Part shown: positions 9,095 through 19,094 of the stretch, one piece after another | Numbering within the stretch: position 1 is the stretch's first letter | Layout: every line of letters begins with the position of its first letter | DNA from: Rachicladosporium sp. CCFEE 5018 | Lineage: Eukaryota; Ascomycota; Dothideomycetes; Cladosporiales; Cladosporiaceae | Assembly (NCBI GenBank): GCA_002077045.2 | Contig: KZ111148.1 | Span: 444,677-508,676, forward strand | Length of the DNA: 64,000 nt | Reading direction: 5' to 3' | Translations under genes and position numbers: made by a program | Notes under the pieces: model-generated | What the model saw: only the letters and a program-made list of their open reading frames with translations | The model's database searches: none | What the model was told of the DNA's origin: nothing

Positions 9095-11611
9095 ATGCTG
9101 TCCTCACTCAAGCTGTGCCTAGTCCTCGGACTCTGCGGCGCCTTACACACAGCTTTGGTAGCCGGCCTGGTAGTCCCCAAAGCAGCCAGCTCTTCGGACA
9201 GATTCGAGCTAGACCTCCATTACAACTTGACCTCCGGTGCCACGATCGTCAGCACCCACAACGACCTCCGTGACAAGAACCTGGGCCACGATCGCCAGGA
9301 TGCGGTCGAGATCCACCAAGCGAAACGCAGCTTCCTCGACCGCTTCTGGGCCACCGCCCCCAACGTTCTGCCTAAGAGATGGCCCGGCGGCGGGAGGAAT
9401 GACAGACGGCCCACAAAGGCCGAGATGAGGTGGCCAGTTCGTGGCGACAGCTCAGTCGTAGGCCCAAGTTGTAAGCGCGATGCCGCGCCTGAGACTGAGG
9501 ATGCCAGCGAAGCAAAGGCACTAAGCAAAAGACTTCCGCCGCTAGCTCCTGACTTTGAATTTGACGGCGATGGATTTCCAAATGGCGGCGACTATCTCCC
9601 GGGCGGCGAGGAGAAGCGCGACCTTGGGCCCGAGACTGAGGCTATCAGCGCAGCAAAGTCACTGAGCAAGAGACTTCCGCCGCTAGCTCCAGACTTCGAC
9701 TTCGACGGCGATGGTTTCCCAAATGGCGGTGATTGTCTTCTCGGCGGCGAGGAGAAGCGCGATGTCGCGGCCACCGAGCAGGATATGAGCGAAGCAGAGC
9801 TGCTGGCTAAGAGAAACCCGCCACTGGCTCCAGACTTCGATTTCGACTCTCTACCGTACAAGGGCGGTCCGGGCTACCTTGTCGGCATTAGCAAGCGCGA
9901 TACTGAAGGTAGCAGCCCCGGCGATCTCCCAGGTGGCGAGGAGAAACGCGATGTCGCTGCCAACGGCGACGGCGACACCAATGTCAATGTCAATGTGATC
10001 GTACAGCAGGGCGGCGATCCTTGCAATGGGCCCGAGTGCTCGGGGAAGCCATCTGTGGTGGTCCACACGTCTACTGCTGGAGCGAGTATGCCTGATCACA
10101 CAGCCGCCGAGTCGCCCAAGAGCTTTGTCACCCTGACGACGTTCGTTACGGCTTCGAAGGAAACCACTTCTAGTCCTGCCAGCACGCGCTTGACATCGTC
10201 CGGTATGTCGAAGGTCGTGAAAACTATCCTCAGTACCATCGAGCCGGAAAGTACCGCTTGTCCATCAACAACATCCACTCTACCATCGACGACTTCGAAG
10301 ACAGTGAAGACAACTCTCAGCACCGTCGAGCCGGAGAGCACCACGCCTTGCCCAACAGTTACAACGTCCACCAAAACGTCTAAGATCATGAAGACCATCC
10401 TCGACACCACCGTCTCGACCAGCTGTCCATCTTCCTCAGGAAGCACAGCAATAGTCACCATGTCCACCCTCCCAACACACATAACCACCGCTCCAGGAAC
10501 AGTCATAGTCACAATGACCACCATACCGGTGCCTTCCTCGCCCTCCAAAACAGTCAAAACAATCGTCACAACGCTGGAACCCTCTACAACGACTTCTTGT
10601 GCGTCCAAGACGTCCGCCAGCCCCGCGGCCCTCACGGGCGGCCATCCCTACCCTATGAAGATCTGCGAAGTGGATAACATTTTTGGCAAGCTAGGCTTGA
10701 CGAAACCAAAGTGGACTCCGGATGATGGGACACCGGGCAACAAGTGCCCGTATAAGGGGCCGAAGCCTTGGAAGCCAGCGCACCACGGTTGGCGACGTTT
10801 CGCGCGGAGTGTCGCGAGTATTTTCCAGCGCGAGGACTCTATCGCCAGCGTTCCAATGGAGGGAAGATCCGAGGATGCCGAGTCGGTGCCGGTCGATGGT
10901 GGGAAGCTTTTCCGTTCCGAGCCCGAACTCGTGGCTGACGAGCACATCCTCCCTCGCGATACCTTCGCTAAGCCTTCGCAATGCCCACCTGGTGCGAAGT
11001 ATATCAAGCTGCATCCGCACTCTAAGACCAAGTCAAACTGCATAGACAATGCGAAGGGTACTTGTCTCTACCCGAACGGAACCTCCATACACGTGCCCGA
11101 CCCGAAGCACCCACAGGCCCAGCCAGTGCAGAGCGCTGATCCAGTCTCTGCCTGCGCGGCACCCGCCAGCGTGGAGCAGCAGATCCTCCCCCGCAAAGCT
11201 CTGCCTGACATCTCCGCGGATCCGCGCTGCCCGCCTGGCTCAACCTTCAAAGGACCAAACAACTGGTGCCGTAGATGTCCAAGCTTTATGGGGCAGTCTA
11301 GGTGTGTCTACGAGAACGGCACCACTGTGCCCACGTCCACGGGACAGCTTAACTTGAATAAGCCGGCGCAGACTGCAGTGCAAGATTCCCCGATCCCGGC
11401 GCCCGCCACTGTGCAACAGCATATCGTCCCTCGCGAGATGCAGCCAGTAATCCCGCAGCCTTGGCACTGCCCACCAGGCGCCACCTTCAAGGAGGCAACA
11501 GTACATCGTCGCAAGTGTTCTCCAAGCCCTATGAACCATCCTAGTTGTGTTCTTGAGAACGGAGATGTTGTGCTTGCGGAGGGGGGAGATTTCGTGAAGA
11601 AGGGGGAGTAA
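9095..11611 (+). CDS. Secreted repeat protein with Lys-Arg (Kex2-type) sites, copy A
   Basis: Single exon, 838 residues. The signal peptide is MLSSLKLCLVLGLCGALHTA. Dibasic KR sites lie at residues 77-78, 94-95, 127-128, 145-146, 174-175, 192-193, 221-222, 239-240, 267-268 and 284-285. Three of the bounded segments (about 147-175, 194-222, 241-268) repeat an LPPLAPDF / NPPLAPDF core followed by FDGDGFPNGGD-like sequence. They alternate with acidic spacers (ETEAISAAKSLSKR type). This is the layout of fungal kexin-processed peptide precursors. Next comes a Ser/Thr-rich stretch (about 325-515) with repeated SKTVKT units. The C-terminus carries three Cys modules starting CPPGA/S near 630, 711 and 791, each ending in C-x(3,4)-NG. 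Family unknown, no homolog named. The leader resembles that of the upstream gene. No UstYa-type or tyrosinase gene lies nearby to suggest a cyclised RiPP. Confidence 0.75.
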   Translation: MLSSLKLCLVLGLCGALHTALVAGLVVPKAASSSDRFELDLHYNLTSGATIVSTHNDLRDKNLGHDRQDAVEIHQAKRSFLDRFWATAPNVLPKRWPGGGRNDRRPTKAEMRWPVRGDSSVVGPSCKRDAAPETEDASEAKALSKRLPPLAPDFEFDGDGFPNGGDYLPGGEEKRDLGPETEAISAAKSLSKRLPPLAPDFDFDGDGFPNGGDCLLGGEEKRDVAATEQDMSEAELLAKRNPPLAPDFDFDSLPYKGGPGYLVGISKRDTEGSSPGDLPGGEEKRDVAANGDGDTNVNVNVIVQQGGDPCNGPECSGKPSVVVHTSTAGASMPDHTAAESPKSFVTLTTFVTASKETTSSPASTRLTSSGMSKVVKTILSTIEPESTACPSTTSTLPSTTSKTVKTTLSTVEPESTTPCPTVTTSTKTSKIMKTILDTTVSTSCPSSSGSTAIVTMSTLPTHITTAPGTVIVTMTTIPVPSSPSKTVKTIVTTLEPSTTTSCASKTSASPAALTGGHPYPMKICEVDNIFGKLGLTKPKWTPDDGTPGNKCPYKGPKPWKPAHHGWRRFARSVASIFQREDSIASVPMEGRSEDAESVPVDGGKLFRSEPELVADEHILPRDTFAKPSQCPPGAKYIKLHPHSKTKSNCIDNAKGTCLYPNGTSIHVPDPKHPQAQPVQSADPVSACAAPASVEQQILPRKALPDISADPRCPPGSTFKGPNNWCRRCPSFMGQSRCVYENGTTVPTSTGQLNLNKPAQTAVQDSPIPAPATVQQHIVPREMQPVIPQPWHCPPGATFKEATVHRRKCSPSPMNHPSCVLENGDVVLAEGGDFVKKGE

Positions 11612-12147
11612 CGGGGAGATTTTGAGTGAAATTGGAGATTGGACGGAATTCAATTGGTGTCGATGAATAAGGAGGTCAAGTTGATATTCTTTGGTTCACT
11701 AGATATTGGGTCTTGCACCATTTCCCGGTATTCGTGATTCGCAGAGAAGTCAGTCGTGCGGCCGGACTTCTAGCCTCCCTTCCTCAAGCTAGCGTTGGAT
11801 GCGCAACACTTTAGGGTATCGCAGAGCAGACCATGAGCCGACTTCCGGCATAGGTAAGTATGGCTATGTACTCTGTGTTCGGGCCACTGCAGATGGCGCC
11901 GCGAGATCAGAAGCGGCGTAGCATTGAACGTCTTAAAACGTTGTCAATCGGACGTGCCCACAGCTATGCGGTGCAATCGATAGTCGTGGAGTCCAGAACA
12001 TGCTTCGAGCAAAGCGGTTTCAGTACCGGGAATGACATCACAATGTGTGAACGGATTCGATCGCGCAGTGATCCCGAAGTAATGCGGCTCCGACCGAGAG
12101 GTTGTAGCGGTCCAAGTGCAGATTTTGTCGTCGCCCGGTGCAATCCC
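11612..12147. other. Intergenic region between convergent genes, copy A
   Basis: 536 bp between the Kex2-repeat gene and the 3' end of MRPL4. Strongly diverged from the copy B counterpart. Nothing recognised. Confidence 0.5.
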
Positions 12148-12988
12148 TTACGGAGCAGTCGGCTGCTGCCCACCTCCAGCACCAGGCTGATAAGATCCCA
12201 GCGCCTCCTGAAACGGCAGCTTCTCCGCCTTCACTTCCTCCTATCAAAACGTCAGCTCGTCTCCCCTCCTCTCCACCAAATCCACAACATCAGCTCACCT
12301 CCGCCCCCCGTCCCGGCACAAACCCCTTCCCCCCACTCGGCGGAAACAAATCCACCTCCGGATCCTCCACCGCAGCAACCCTAGCAGCCTCCCAAGCATA
12401 CCACCGCTCCGTCAACACATGCCTCACAGCCTTCTGCGTCAACCTAACCTCCTTCAACCGCCCCTCAGCTTCATAAGCGCCGTAGCCCGCTCTAACGCGT
12501 GCCCGCTCTTGCTCGTAAGTTTTGATCCTGTTGACTTCGAGCGAGGAGACCCACCAGAGCCGCCATAAGTCGTCCCAGGATTTTACGCGCAGTTCTTGGA
12601 CCGTCCAGCCGCGGCCGTGGGCGTGGAGTTGTTCGGGCGTCATCAATGCATCTCTTGTACTGTTGAAGAAACCGTAGAGGCCGTGATTAGGATCCACCTC
12701 GACTGTCGATCTGAGGGAGGGGTCGAGAACGGGGCGGGGCAGCTTGACGAGGTCGACGGACAATTTGATGCGTTTATTGAGGCCGGAGCGTTTTATTGCT
12801 GACATGCCGCGGGTCGAATTGTTCCATTTCTTCGTTGGCTTGGAGGATACCGGGGAGGTTGTGGAGAAGGGGGTGTTTTGGGCGAAGGCGGGGAGCAGGA
12901 AGGGCGGTGGGAGGGCGGTGGAGCGGTGAGATGTGCTCTGCAGGAGCGAGCTGAAGATGCTGCGGTGCGTACAGTGTCTGAACGCCAT
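12148..12988 (-). CDS. mrpl4: Mitochondrial large-subunit ribosomal protein MRPL4 (uL29m/L47 family), copy A
   Basis: Exons complement(12148-12240, 12299-12988) give 260 residues. The intron is 58 nt (GTGAGC...GAGCTGACGTTTTGATAG), phase 0. It adds the C-terminal peptide EEVKAEKLPFQEALGSYQPG, which an intron-less reading would miss. Start chosen at 12988 (MAFRHCTHRS) because this ATG is kept in copy B, while an upstream ATG at 13015 is not. The presequence runs to about PFSTTSPVSS. The family core follows: DPNHGLYGFF, GRGWTVQELRVKSWDDLWRLWWVSSLEVNRI, LTQKAVRHVLTERWYAWEAA. It sits near the polypeptide exit of the mitoribosome in related structures. Confidence 0.92.
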
Positions 12989-13311
12989 GGTAGAGGTAGA
13001 ATAGTACTGGCGCATGCAATGATATGAGTTGTTGCAGGTATTGGCGAAGCGTGAAGTGAGCCGCAAAGCTCGGGAATGCTGTGATTTGTCGATACCGACA
13101 CCGCGCTAGTGAACTGGCGTTGGAAGAACTACTAGTAGTCGAAGTAGTTACGACAACGCGAAAGCCTTCATCATCGAACAGCATGTCCATAACGACGAAC
13201 GTCCAGCAATGACGATGCTTAGGAGGCGCATATCACCTCATGGAAGTCTCGTGTTGCTCGGCGACACCATGAAACTTAATTGTACATCCTCTACTCATAC
13301 ACCCCCTATTC
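12989..13311. other. Intergenic region MRPL4/NUR1, copy A
   Basis: 323 bp between two minus-strand genes: 5' region of MRPL4 and 3' end of NUR1. Very similar in copy B. No gene seen. Confidence 0.5.
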
Positions 13312-14685
13312 TCAATACCTGCCCGTAACCCTCCTCCTCTCCTCTCCTGCTCCGTTAACTCCACCTACCCCACTCGCCCTCTTCAACGGACTCCCAGCCC
13401 TCTCAGCCCTAATCTGCGAAGTGCTTGTAGCCTTTCTCAACGGACTAGCAGCGTGACTATACAACCCAAAACTCCCTCCATCGCCCTTCACCGGACTGCG
13501 CTCCCGTAGTCTCTCATGGTGAGGCTTAATGGGTGAGGAGTAGTCTCTGGCACTCGCTGCAGCGGCTGGGGACTGCGTGTATCCGTTCACGTACACTGCT
13601 GGAGCTGGGGACTTGAAGATGGAAGGGGTGCTTGTAGTGCGCACTGCTTCCTTGGGTCTAGGCTCGGGCTTGTTGGCCAGATCATCTGGGTCATACGAGC
13701 TGGCGTAGTTGGTATTGGGATTTGTCTTGAAGCCTCGTTTGACGATCGTCGTGGGCGTGTAGATGTCTACTTCTCGCGTCCTAGTTCCTCGTGGGCTCAA
13801 AGCGCTCTCGCGAGTCTGGATGCCCACATCGCGGACTGGGCGGTTCAGGAAAGGATGCACGAACTTTGTGTCGTACTCGTTCATCACCTCGCCGTGTATT
13901 AGGACTGAGTCTTTGGCTTGCTGGCTGAACGAGGTGCGCAGGAAGCCGAGTTGGAGTGAGAGGACAGTGCCGAAGAGAATTGCCATCAGTACGGTCAGGG
14001 AAGGTCTTTGGTCGAACTCTGCAGTGGGAAGGAGCGAGAAGTAGACCAGCAGGTGTCCGGGCGAGAATAGCGTGAAGACCGTCAAATTGAAGGGCTTCGG
14101 ATCCCAGACGCTGACTTCCCAGACCTCTCGCTCGGGATCAGGATACACTTGTGCTCCTGCTCGTGCTGCCGCGATCACAGTCTGCAAATGCTGTATCGGT
14201 GATGAAGAAGCGGGCGAGCTATCAACTCGGACTCTGTGCGCTGATGGAGTCGATGGTGGCAGATCGACTGGCTGCTCGAAGAGGCGGTAGTGTCGTTTGC
14301 GAAAGAACGTCCAAAATGCGTTGGCGCAGCAGATGAGAGTAAGGGAGTAGACTAGGAAAGATGCCTGTACCTACCGTCAGCGCCTGCCGCGCCCCATTCT
14401 GCGATGTCGCCGACTCACCAGCCATGTGAACCATCCGCTTCCGCGTCTCGACTCGCTATTCCCGAAGACATCTTCACTGCCTCTTGACACACTCGGGCTA
14501 CTCGCGCCTCTTGCTATGACGAACACGATGTTGAGAGCAATGCCGATGGGTGTTGCCCACTCTTTGAGCAGCTCATCGTATGTATCGTCGTTCAGCTCTT
14601 CCGAGATCCACAGCCAAATGTCGCCCAGATCGAGGTTCGCTTTGATGCGCTCGAGCAGCGGTCGCCGCCGCACCAAAGGAGGCAT
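13312..14685 (-). CDS. nur1: Nuclear rim protein 1-like (NUR1/Mug154, DUF2418), copy A
   Basis: Exons complement(13312-14364, 14419-14685) give 439 residues. The 54-nt intron is GTGAGT...GCTGACGGTAGGTACAG, phase 0. The N-terminus (MPPLVRRRPLLERIKANLDLGDIWLWISEEL) is followed by hydrophobic segments IGIALNIVFVIARG, FLVYSLTLICCANAFWTFF, LTVFTLFSPGHLLVYFSLL and LTVLMAILFGTVLSLQLGFL. The long Ser/Pro/Arg-rich C-tail holds several SP and TP motifs likely to be phosphorylated. NUR1-type proteins are inner nuclear membrane proteins tethering chromatin (rDNA, heterochromatin) to the periphery with the LEM protein Heh1 (yeast knowledge). The short first exon is required for the conserved N-terminus. 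Confidence 0.85.
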
Positions 14686-15182
14686 CGTTCAGCGTTGGGC
14701 CCTAGATTTGACCGATGTGGCGAGTCGCCTACATGTCACGGCTTGGGTAAGATCGCAGTCCCCGCCGGAGGTGATCAACAATGAGTGTCAACAGTGAGCT
14801 TTGCCGATGAAGGGCACGAGTCAGGTCAACGAAGGGTGACTAAGCCCCCCACTAGATTCACCGCACCCGCACTCTTCGAGACGATGACACAGAGGTTGGT
14901 AGACAGCATATTGGTCTTGAGGGAAGATTGAGATAGCTGAAGCGACTTGAGGTGGTTGGAACTCTCCTCTGTCCGTATGGTCGAAGGGAGAAGTAGCCTG
15001 GATTGAGAACAGATTTACCTAGCAGCCAACAAGTGTCTGATACACCCCACGTACCAACTTCATCATACCGCCCGTTACTTAGCTGCTTCAACTTGTCACA
15101 CGCTATCCCTGCTTGCCATTCCCCTAAGCAAAAAGCTTCCTCTATCTCCTCCCTCGACGTACAGCACATCCCTACCGCCACC
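14686..15182. promoter_or_regulatory. Divergent promoter region NUR1/GDI1, copy A
   Basis: 497 bp between divergent genes. It includes the GDI1 5' leader with a pyrimidine-rich stretch just before an optimal start context (gccaccATGG). No intron claimed. Confidence 0.5.
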
Positions 15183-16665
15183 ATGGACGAAATCGCCCCC
15201 GAATACGACATCGTCGTGCTCGGCACCGGCCTGACAGAGTGCGTCCTCAGCGGTGTCTTCTCCGTCAAAGGTAAGAAAGTCCTCCACATAGACCGCAACG
15301 ATCACTACGGCGGCGAGTCCGCCAGCGTAAATCTCGAGACCCTCTACAAACAATACAACAACTTCACACCGGGGACTGAGCCATGGAAAAAGTACGGCCG
15401 CGCAAACGACTGGAACATAGACTTGGTGCCCAAGCTGTTGATGAGCAATGGCGAGTTGACCAACATCCTCGTCAGCACGGACGTGACGCGATACCTCGAG
15501 TTCAAGCAAATAGCAGGGAGCTACGTGCAGCAAGGTGCTGGCGCCCGGGCGACCGTAGCCAAAGTCCCTAGCGATGCGGGTGAAGCGCTGCGAAGTCCCC
15601 TCATGGGCCTCTTCGAGAAGAGACGAGCGAAGAACTTCCTCCAGTGGGTCGGAAACTTCGACCAAGCAAACCCCAGCACGCACAACGGCATGAACCTCAG
15701 CCAAACAACCATGAAGCAAGTCTACGACAAATACGGCCTGGAAGCCACAACGCGGGATTTCATAGGACACAGCATGGCCCTCTACACGACAGACGAGTAC
15801 ATCAACCAGCGCGGCGCGGCGAAAGAATGTGTCGAGCGAATCCGACTATACGTGAACAGCATGGCCCGCTACGGCAAATCGCCCTACATCTACCCCCTCT
15901 ACGGCCTCGGCGAGCTCCCGCAAGGTTTCGCCCGCCTAAGCGCTATCTACGGCGGCACATACATGCTCAACACGCACATCGACGAGATAACCTACTCTCC
16001 TTCAGGAAAAGTAAGCGGCATCCGCGCAACGATGAAAGAGCGCGGCGAAGAAGGGCCAGGAATGAACTTCAGCACGAAATGCTCCAAAATTCTCGCAGAC
16101 CCGAGTTACTTCCCCGACAAAGTCAAAGTCACCGGCCATCTCCTAAAAGCAATTTGCATCCTCAACCACCCAATCGACAAAACCGACAATAGCGACTCCG
16201 TGCAGCTCATCCTGCCGCAAAGCCAAGTAGGCCGCAAACACGATATCTACATCGCCATGGTATCCTCTGCGCACAACGTCTGCCCGAAGGGCTACTACAT
16301 CGCCATCGTGTCTACGATCGCGGAGACGGAAGCGAACCATCATTTGGAGTTGGCGCCGGGATTGGAGAGGTTGGGGAGGATTGAGGAGAAGTTTATGGGG
16401 AAGCCGATTCCGATTTATGAGCCATTGGAGAGTGGGGAGAAGGACAATGTGTTCATTTCGAGGAGTTATGATGCTACTAGTCATTTTGAGACGACGACAG
16501 GTGAGTTCTGCTGTTGTGTTGAGAGGAGAGGGGTGGGGTAGTGGGAGCGATTGCTGACATTTTGTGTGTGCAGATGATGTGAGGGACATATATCGACGAG
16601 CTGCTGGGGAGGAGCTGAAAGTTGAGGGGTTGAAGCCGGGGGATAATCTGGCTGTGGAGGAGTAA
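15183..16665 (+). CDS. gdi1: Rab GDP-dissociation inhibitor, copy A
   Basis: Exons 15183-16500 and 16574-16665 give 469 residues. The 73-nt intron is GTGAGT...TTGCTGACATTTTGTGTGTGCAG, phase 1. The start context is gccaccATGG. The FAD-like dinucleotide fold is seen as YDIVVLGTGLTECVLSGVFS and VLHIDRNDHYGGESAS, followed by the GDI/REP sequence-conserved regions (NWNIDLVPKLLMSNGEL-type; YIYPLYGLGELPQGFARLSAIYGGTYML). GDI extracts prenylated, GDP-bound Rab GTPases from membranes and recycles them. Only three residues differ from copy B (Pro/Ala and Ser/Thr in exon 1, Arg/Gln in exon 2), so it is a good baseline for low divergence between copies. Confidence 0.96.
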
Positions 16666-16787
16666 GCGTGGCCGTTCGCGATGTGCCAGTGGAGACGGCA
16701 TGAACTCGAGATCTGCGGATTTTGGATCAGGATGGGAGTGGGAGAAGTGTTCGCATTACGAAGAATATCCAGCAATAGGCGTGATCG

Positions 16788-19094
16788 CTACCCTAAAGCG
16801 ACGTCCATCCAGCCCAGACACTCTCGCTCGAAAACGTCTTTTGCGATCCTTGCCAGACCCTTCCTGTAGGCGATGCCGTTCTCCCATTCCACCCACATGA
16901 CATTGTAGTATTCGTAGATTGAGCCAGGGAAGTACTCTTGATCTAGGATGAGACTTCTTAGTATAGCTGGTCTGTACACGTACTTAGAAGGAGTCTTGGC
17001 TTGAGGCTCTACGAAGTATTCTGGGTAATCATTCAGCTCTTTGCGACGGCGGACCACTTCAATGTCCTCCGTGCTGTATTGCGGAGTTTTGGGATTATCC
17101 TGGTCGTGGAAGTATTCGCGCCATGTGAACGGCTCGGCAGATCTGAAAAAGGACGCATAGGGAGAACGATCCAAGCTGTCCGCAGGAGGGACCATGACAT
17201 ATTTGTGTCCAGATGGTACCCTTCCACAGTCTGTGGCAATTGTATGTGCTCCACGAGAGATTGCTAGAACGTGTACAACGCGGCCATGTACAATCGTGGC
17301 GTTACTCTCGTAGAGTACCCCGGCGAAGTTGGGGGTAGGTCCGGTCACGAGGACACTAAGTCCAGGATGGATCGCACTACGATCCTCTAGCTTGAAGGAA
17401 GCCACGAGCACTCGACCACGGATGACTATGGCTCCAAAGAAGGACGATGGCGCAGGTATTGGCGGTGTCGTTAGACCGCCATAGGCCCAGATGTGAATTC
17501 TGCACTCAAGGCCGTCAGCATCAGCTGCTCGAATCGCGACTTCTGGCATGAAAGGAGGAAACTTCGTCCATTGCATGACCAGGGGTGGTGCGTCGGACCG
17601 CGCTAATTTGGACACATATTCGCCATCGTACACCCATGCCACGATGCCAACATCAGGTTCATCGCCTTCACGTTTCAATGGCGGGAATTCTATGGACGTG
17701 GCCCAGCCTGTCCATGACCAGCTTGGTGGAGGAGCAATACTTCCATAACTGCGCAGTCGTTGTCTCTTCGTGGACGTTTCTGCGGACGTCCAGAGCAGGT
17801 AGTGCGATAACCACCGTGCTGGGACGCCTTGGATGAAGCGTTCACTACACGTTGTTTCCATCACACGCTGAATACCCGAAAAGGCATTGTAGCGGTCATT
17901 GGGCGCATGGCCACTGAACTCGCGTAATGAATATGCTTTGACGATGTTTTCGTAGTAATCGGTAGAAAATGGGCCCGGGCAAAAGAATCCGCCGACCTTC
18001 TGCCAGTCGCGAGTCCGGCTGTCTCGAGGAATAGAGCGCACTTGGGCGCGTGCCTTGCCTGTACTGTTGTAGGCGCGGTCTTGGCTCGAGCACTGCCAGC
18101 TCACACGTTCGTTTGACATCCAGATGAGTCTCACGGGGAACAATTCTTCCTGAAAGGTCCAGCCTCTTGTTTGCCAAACACCTTTCTCTGGCCGGCCATC
18201 GCTGATGCCATCGTTCCCATCTGATAATCTGGAAGACCCAATCAGATTAGGTATGCCTTTGATTCCTGCATTGGCGTCTCGACCATCTAATGCGACTATG
18301 GTACAGTATGATCGGGCGTAGATCATTGCCATCTGCTCAATCTGCGCATGCTTGGTCCGGTGGTCGTCTTGGACAATGCAAAGTCGATCGCACCAGAGAT
18401 ATCGCTGAGCAAGAAATCCCGTCAAGTACATAGCATCCCTGACTGTTCTTGGTAGCGCGACTTTCGCGTGCGGTCCGATCAAAGATCTTGGTTGCATGAG
18501 ACTGGCAAGGTTCGCAGCACTCGTTTGTGCACTGTCGACTCGACCCCAGACATAGCTGAGAGCCATGTACTGCATACCAGGCGAGTATGGTACTAAGCAA
18601 TGGTCTTCGATGTCGATCAACCAGAGTGGACCGCCGAATTTTCCATCATCGAACTCCTTGCAGACCCTACCGTGCCTCTCGTTAGTGTCCAATTCTTGGT
18701 GATTGCGTGTACAGTCCTCCAGCCATGCCCGTACGCGAAAGATCGTTAAATTGGTAGGGCCTGCAACTTTCAGTGGATCAAATCGTGCATAGCCAGCCAA
18801 TAAAGGCTCGAGTGAAAGTCGACCGTCAGGTGCTGGAATTACAGCAGGGTAAGCGCGATGAAACCGTTGACGACCAAGCATGTCAAAACGGCTATAGACA
18901 TCGGGTTTGTGCTGGCTGTGACGACATACGAGCTGTGCTCCGGAATGGACTATGAAGTCGAGGATTCTCGAGAGGTGATTGATAATGGATTTTGTAGTGT
19001 CGAAGCTGACGAAGGTCAGCCAAAGAAGAACGCAAAAAATGAGTAGTAAGCTCCCAATAGCCACATATAAAACTACTGATTTTACATTCGCCAT
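16788..19094 (-). CDS. HET-domain (heterokaryon incompatibility) protein, copy A
   Basis: Single exon, 768 residues from the ATG at 19094 (the frame is open further but lacks ATG). An N-terminal membrane segment (VVLYVAIGSLLLIFCVLLWLTFV) lies at about residues 6-28. HET domain blocks: QYMALSYVWG (about 175), RYLWCDRLCIVQDD (about 232), HAQIEQMAMIYARSYCTIVALDG, and WQTRGWTFQEELFPVRLIW (about 305). HET proteins trigger regulated death in hyphal fusions between unlike individuals, and some act in innate-like recognition. The C-terminal 40 residues, YNVMWVEWENGIAYRKGLARIA onward, are nearly identical to copy B, while the N-terminal 120 residues share little. The membrane anchor ahead of HET is unusual. 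Confidence 0.9.
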   Translation of the reverse strand: MANVKSVVLYVAIGSLLLIFCVLLWLTFVSFDTTKSIINHLSRILDFIVHSGAQLVCRHSQHKPDVYSRFDMLGRQRFHRAYPAVIPAPDGRLSLEPLLAGYARFDPLKVAGPTNLTIFRVRAWLEDCTRNHQELDTNERHGRVCKEFDDGKFGGPLWLIDIEDHCLVPYSPGMQYMALSYVWGRVDSAQTSAANLASLMQPRSLIGPHAKVALPRTVRDAMYLTGFLAQRYLWCDRLCIVQDDHRTKHAQIEQMAMIYARSYCTIVALDGRDANAGIKGIPNLIGSSRLSDGNDGISDGRPEKGVWQTRGWTFQEELFPVRLIWMSNERVSWQCSSQDRAYNSTGKARAQVRSIPRDSRTRDWQKVGGFFCPGPFSTDYYENIVKAYSLREFSGHAPNDRYNAFSGIQRVMETTCSERFIQGVPARWLSHYLLWTSAETSTKRQRLRSYGSIAPPPSWSWTGWATSIEFPPLKREGDEPDVGIVAWVYDGEYVSKLARSDAPPLVMQWTKFPPFMPEVAIRAADADGLECRIHIWAYGGLTTPPIPAPSSFFGAIVIRGRVLVASFKLEDRSAIHPGLSVLVTGPTPNFAGVLYESNATIVHGRVVHVLAISRGAHTIATDCGRVPSGHKYVMVPPADSLDRSPYASFFRSAEPFTWREYFHDQDNPKTPQYSTEDIEVVRRRKELNDYPEYFVEPQAKTPSKYVYRPAILRSLILDQEYFPGSIYEYYNVMWVEWENGIAYRKGLARIAKDVFERECLGWMDVALG

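Noticed and set aside
9095..10080. Alpha-type mating pheromone precursor
   Set aside because: KR-bounded repeats and spacers look similar, but the repeats are about 28 residues, acidic, and lack the short Trp/Cys-containing peptide typical of Pezizomycotina pheromones. The protein also has a long C-terminal domain.
9095..11611. RiPP (dikaritin-like) biosynthetic cluster around the Kex2-repeat gene
   Set aside because: No UstYa/UstYb-like oxidase, tyrosinase, P450 or methyltransferase gene nearby; neighbours are housekeeping genes. Only the precursor-like architecture is supported.
13016..13066. Longer N-terminus for MRPL4
   Set aside because: The extended frame starts at a non-ATG codon, and the ATG at 13015 in copy A is an Arg codon in copy B. 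The shared ATG at 12988 is preferred.
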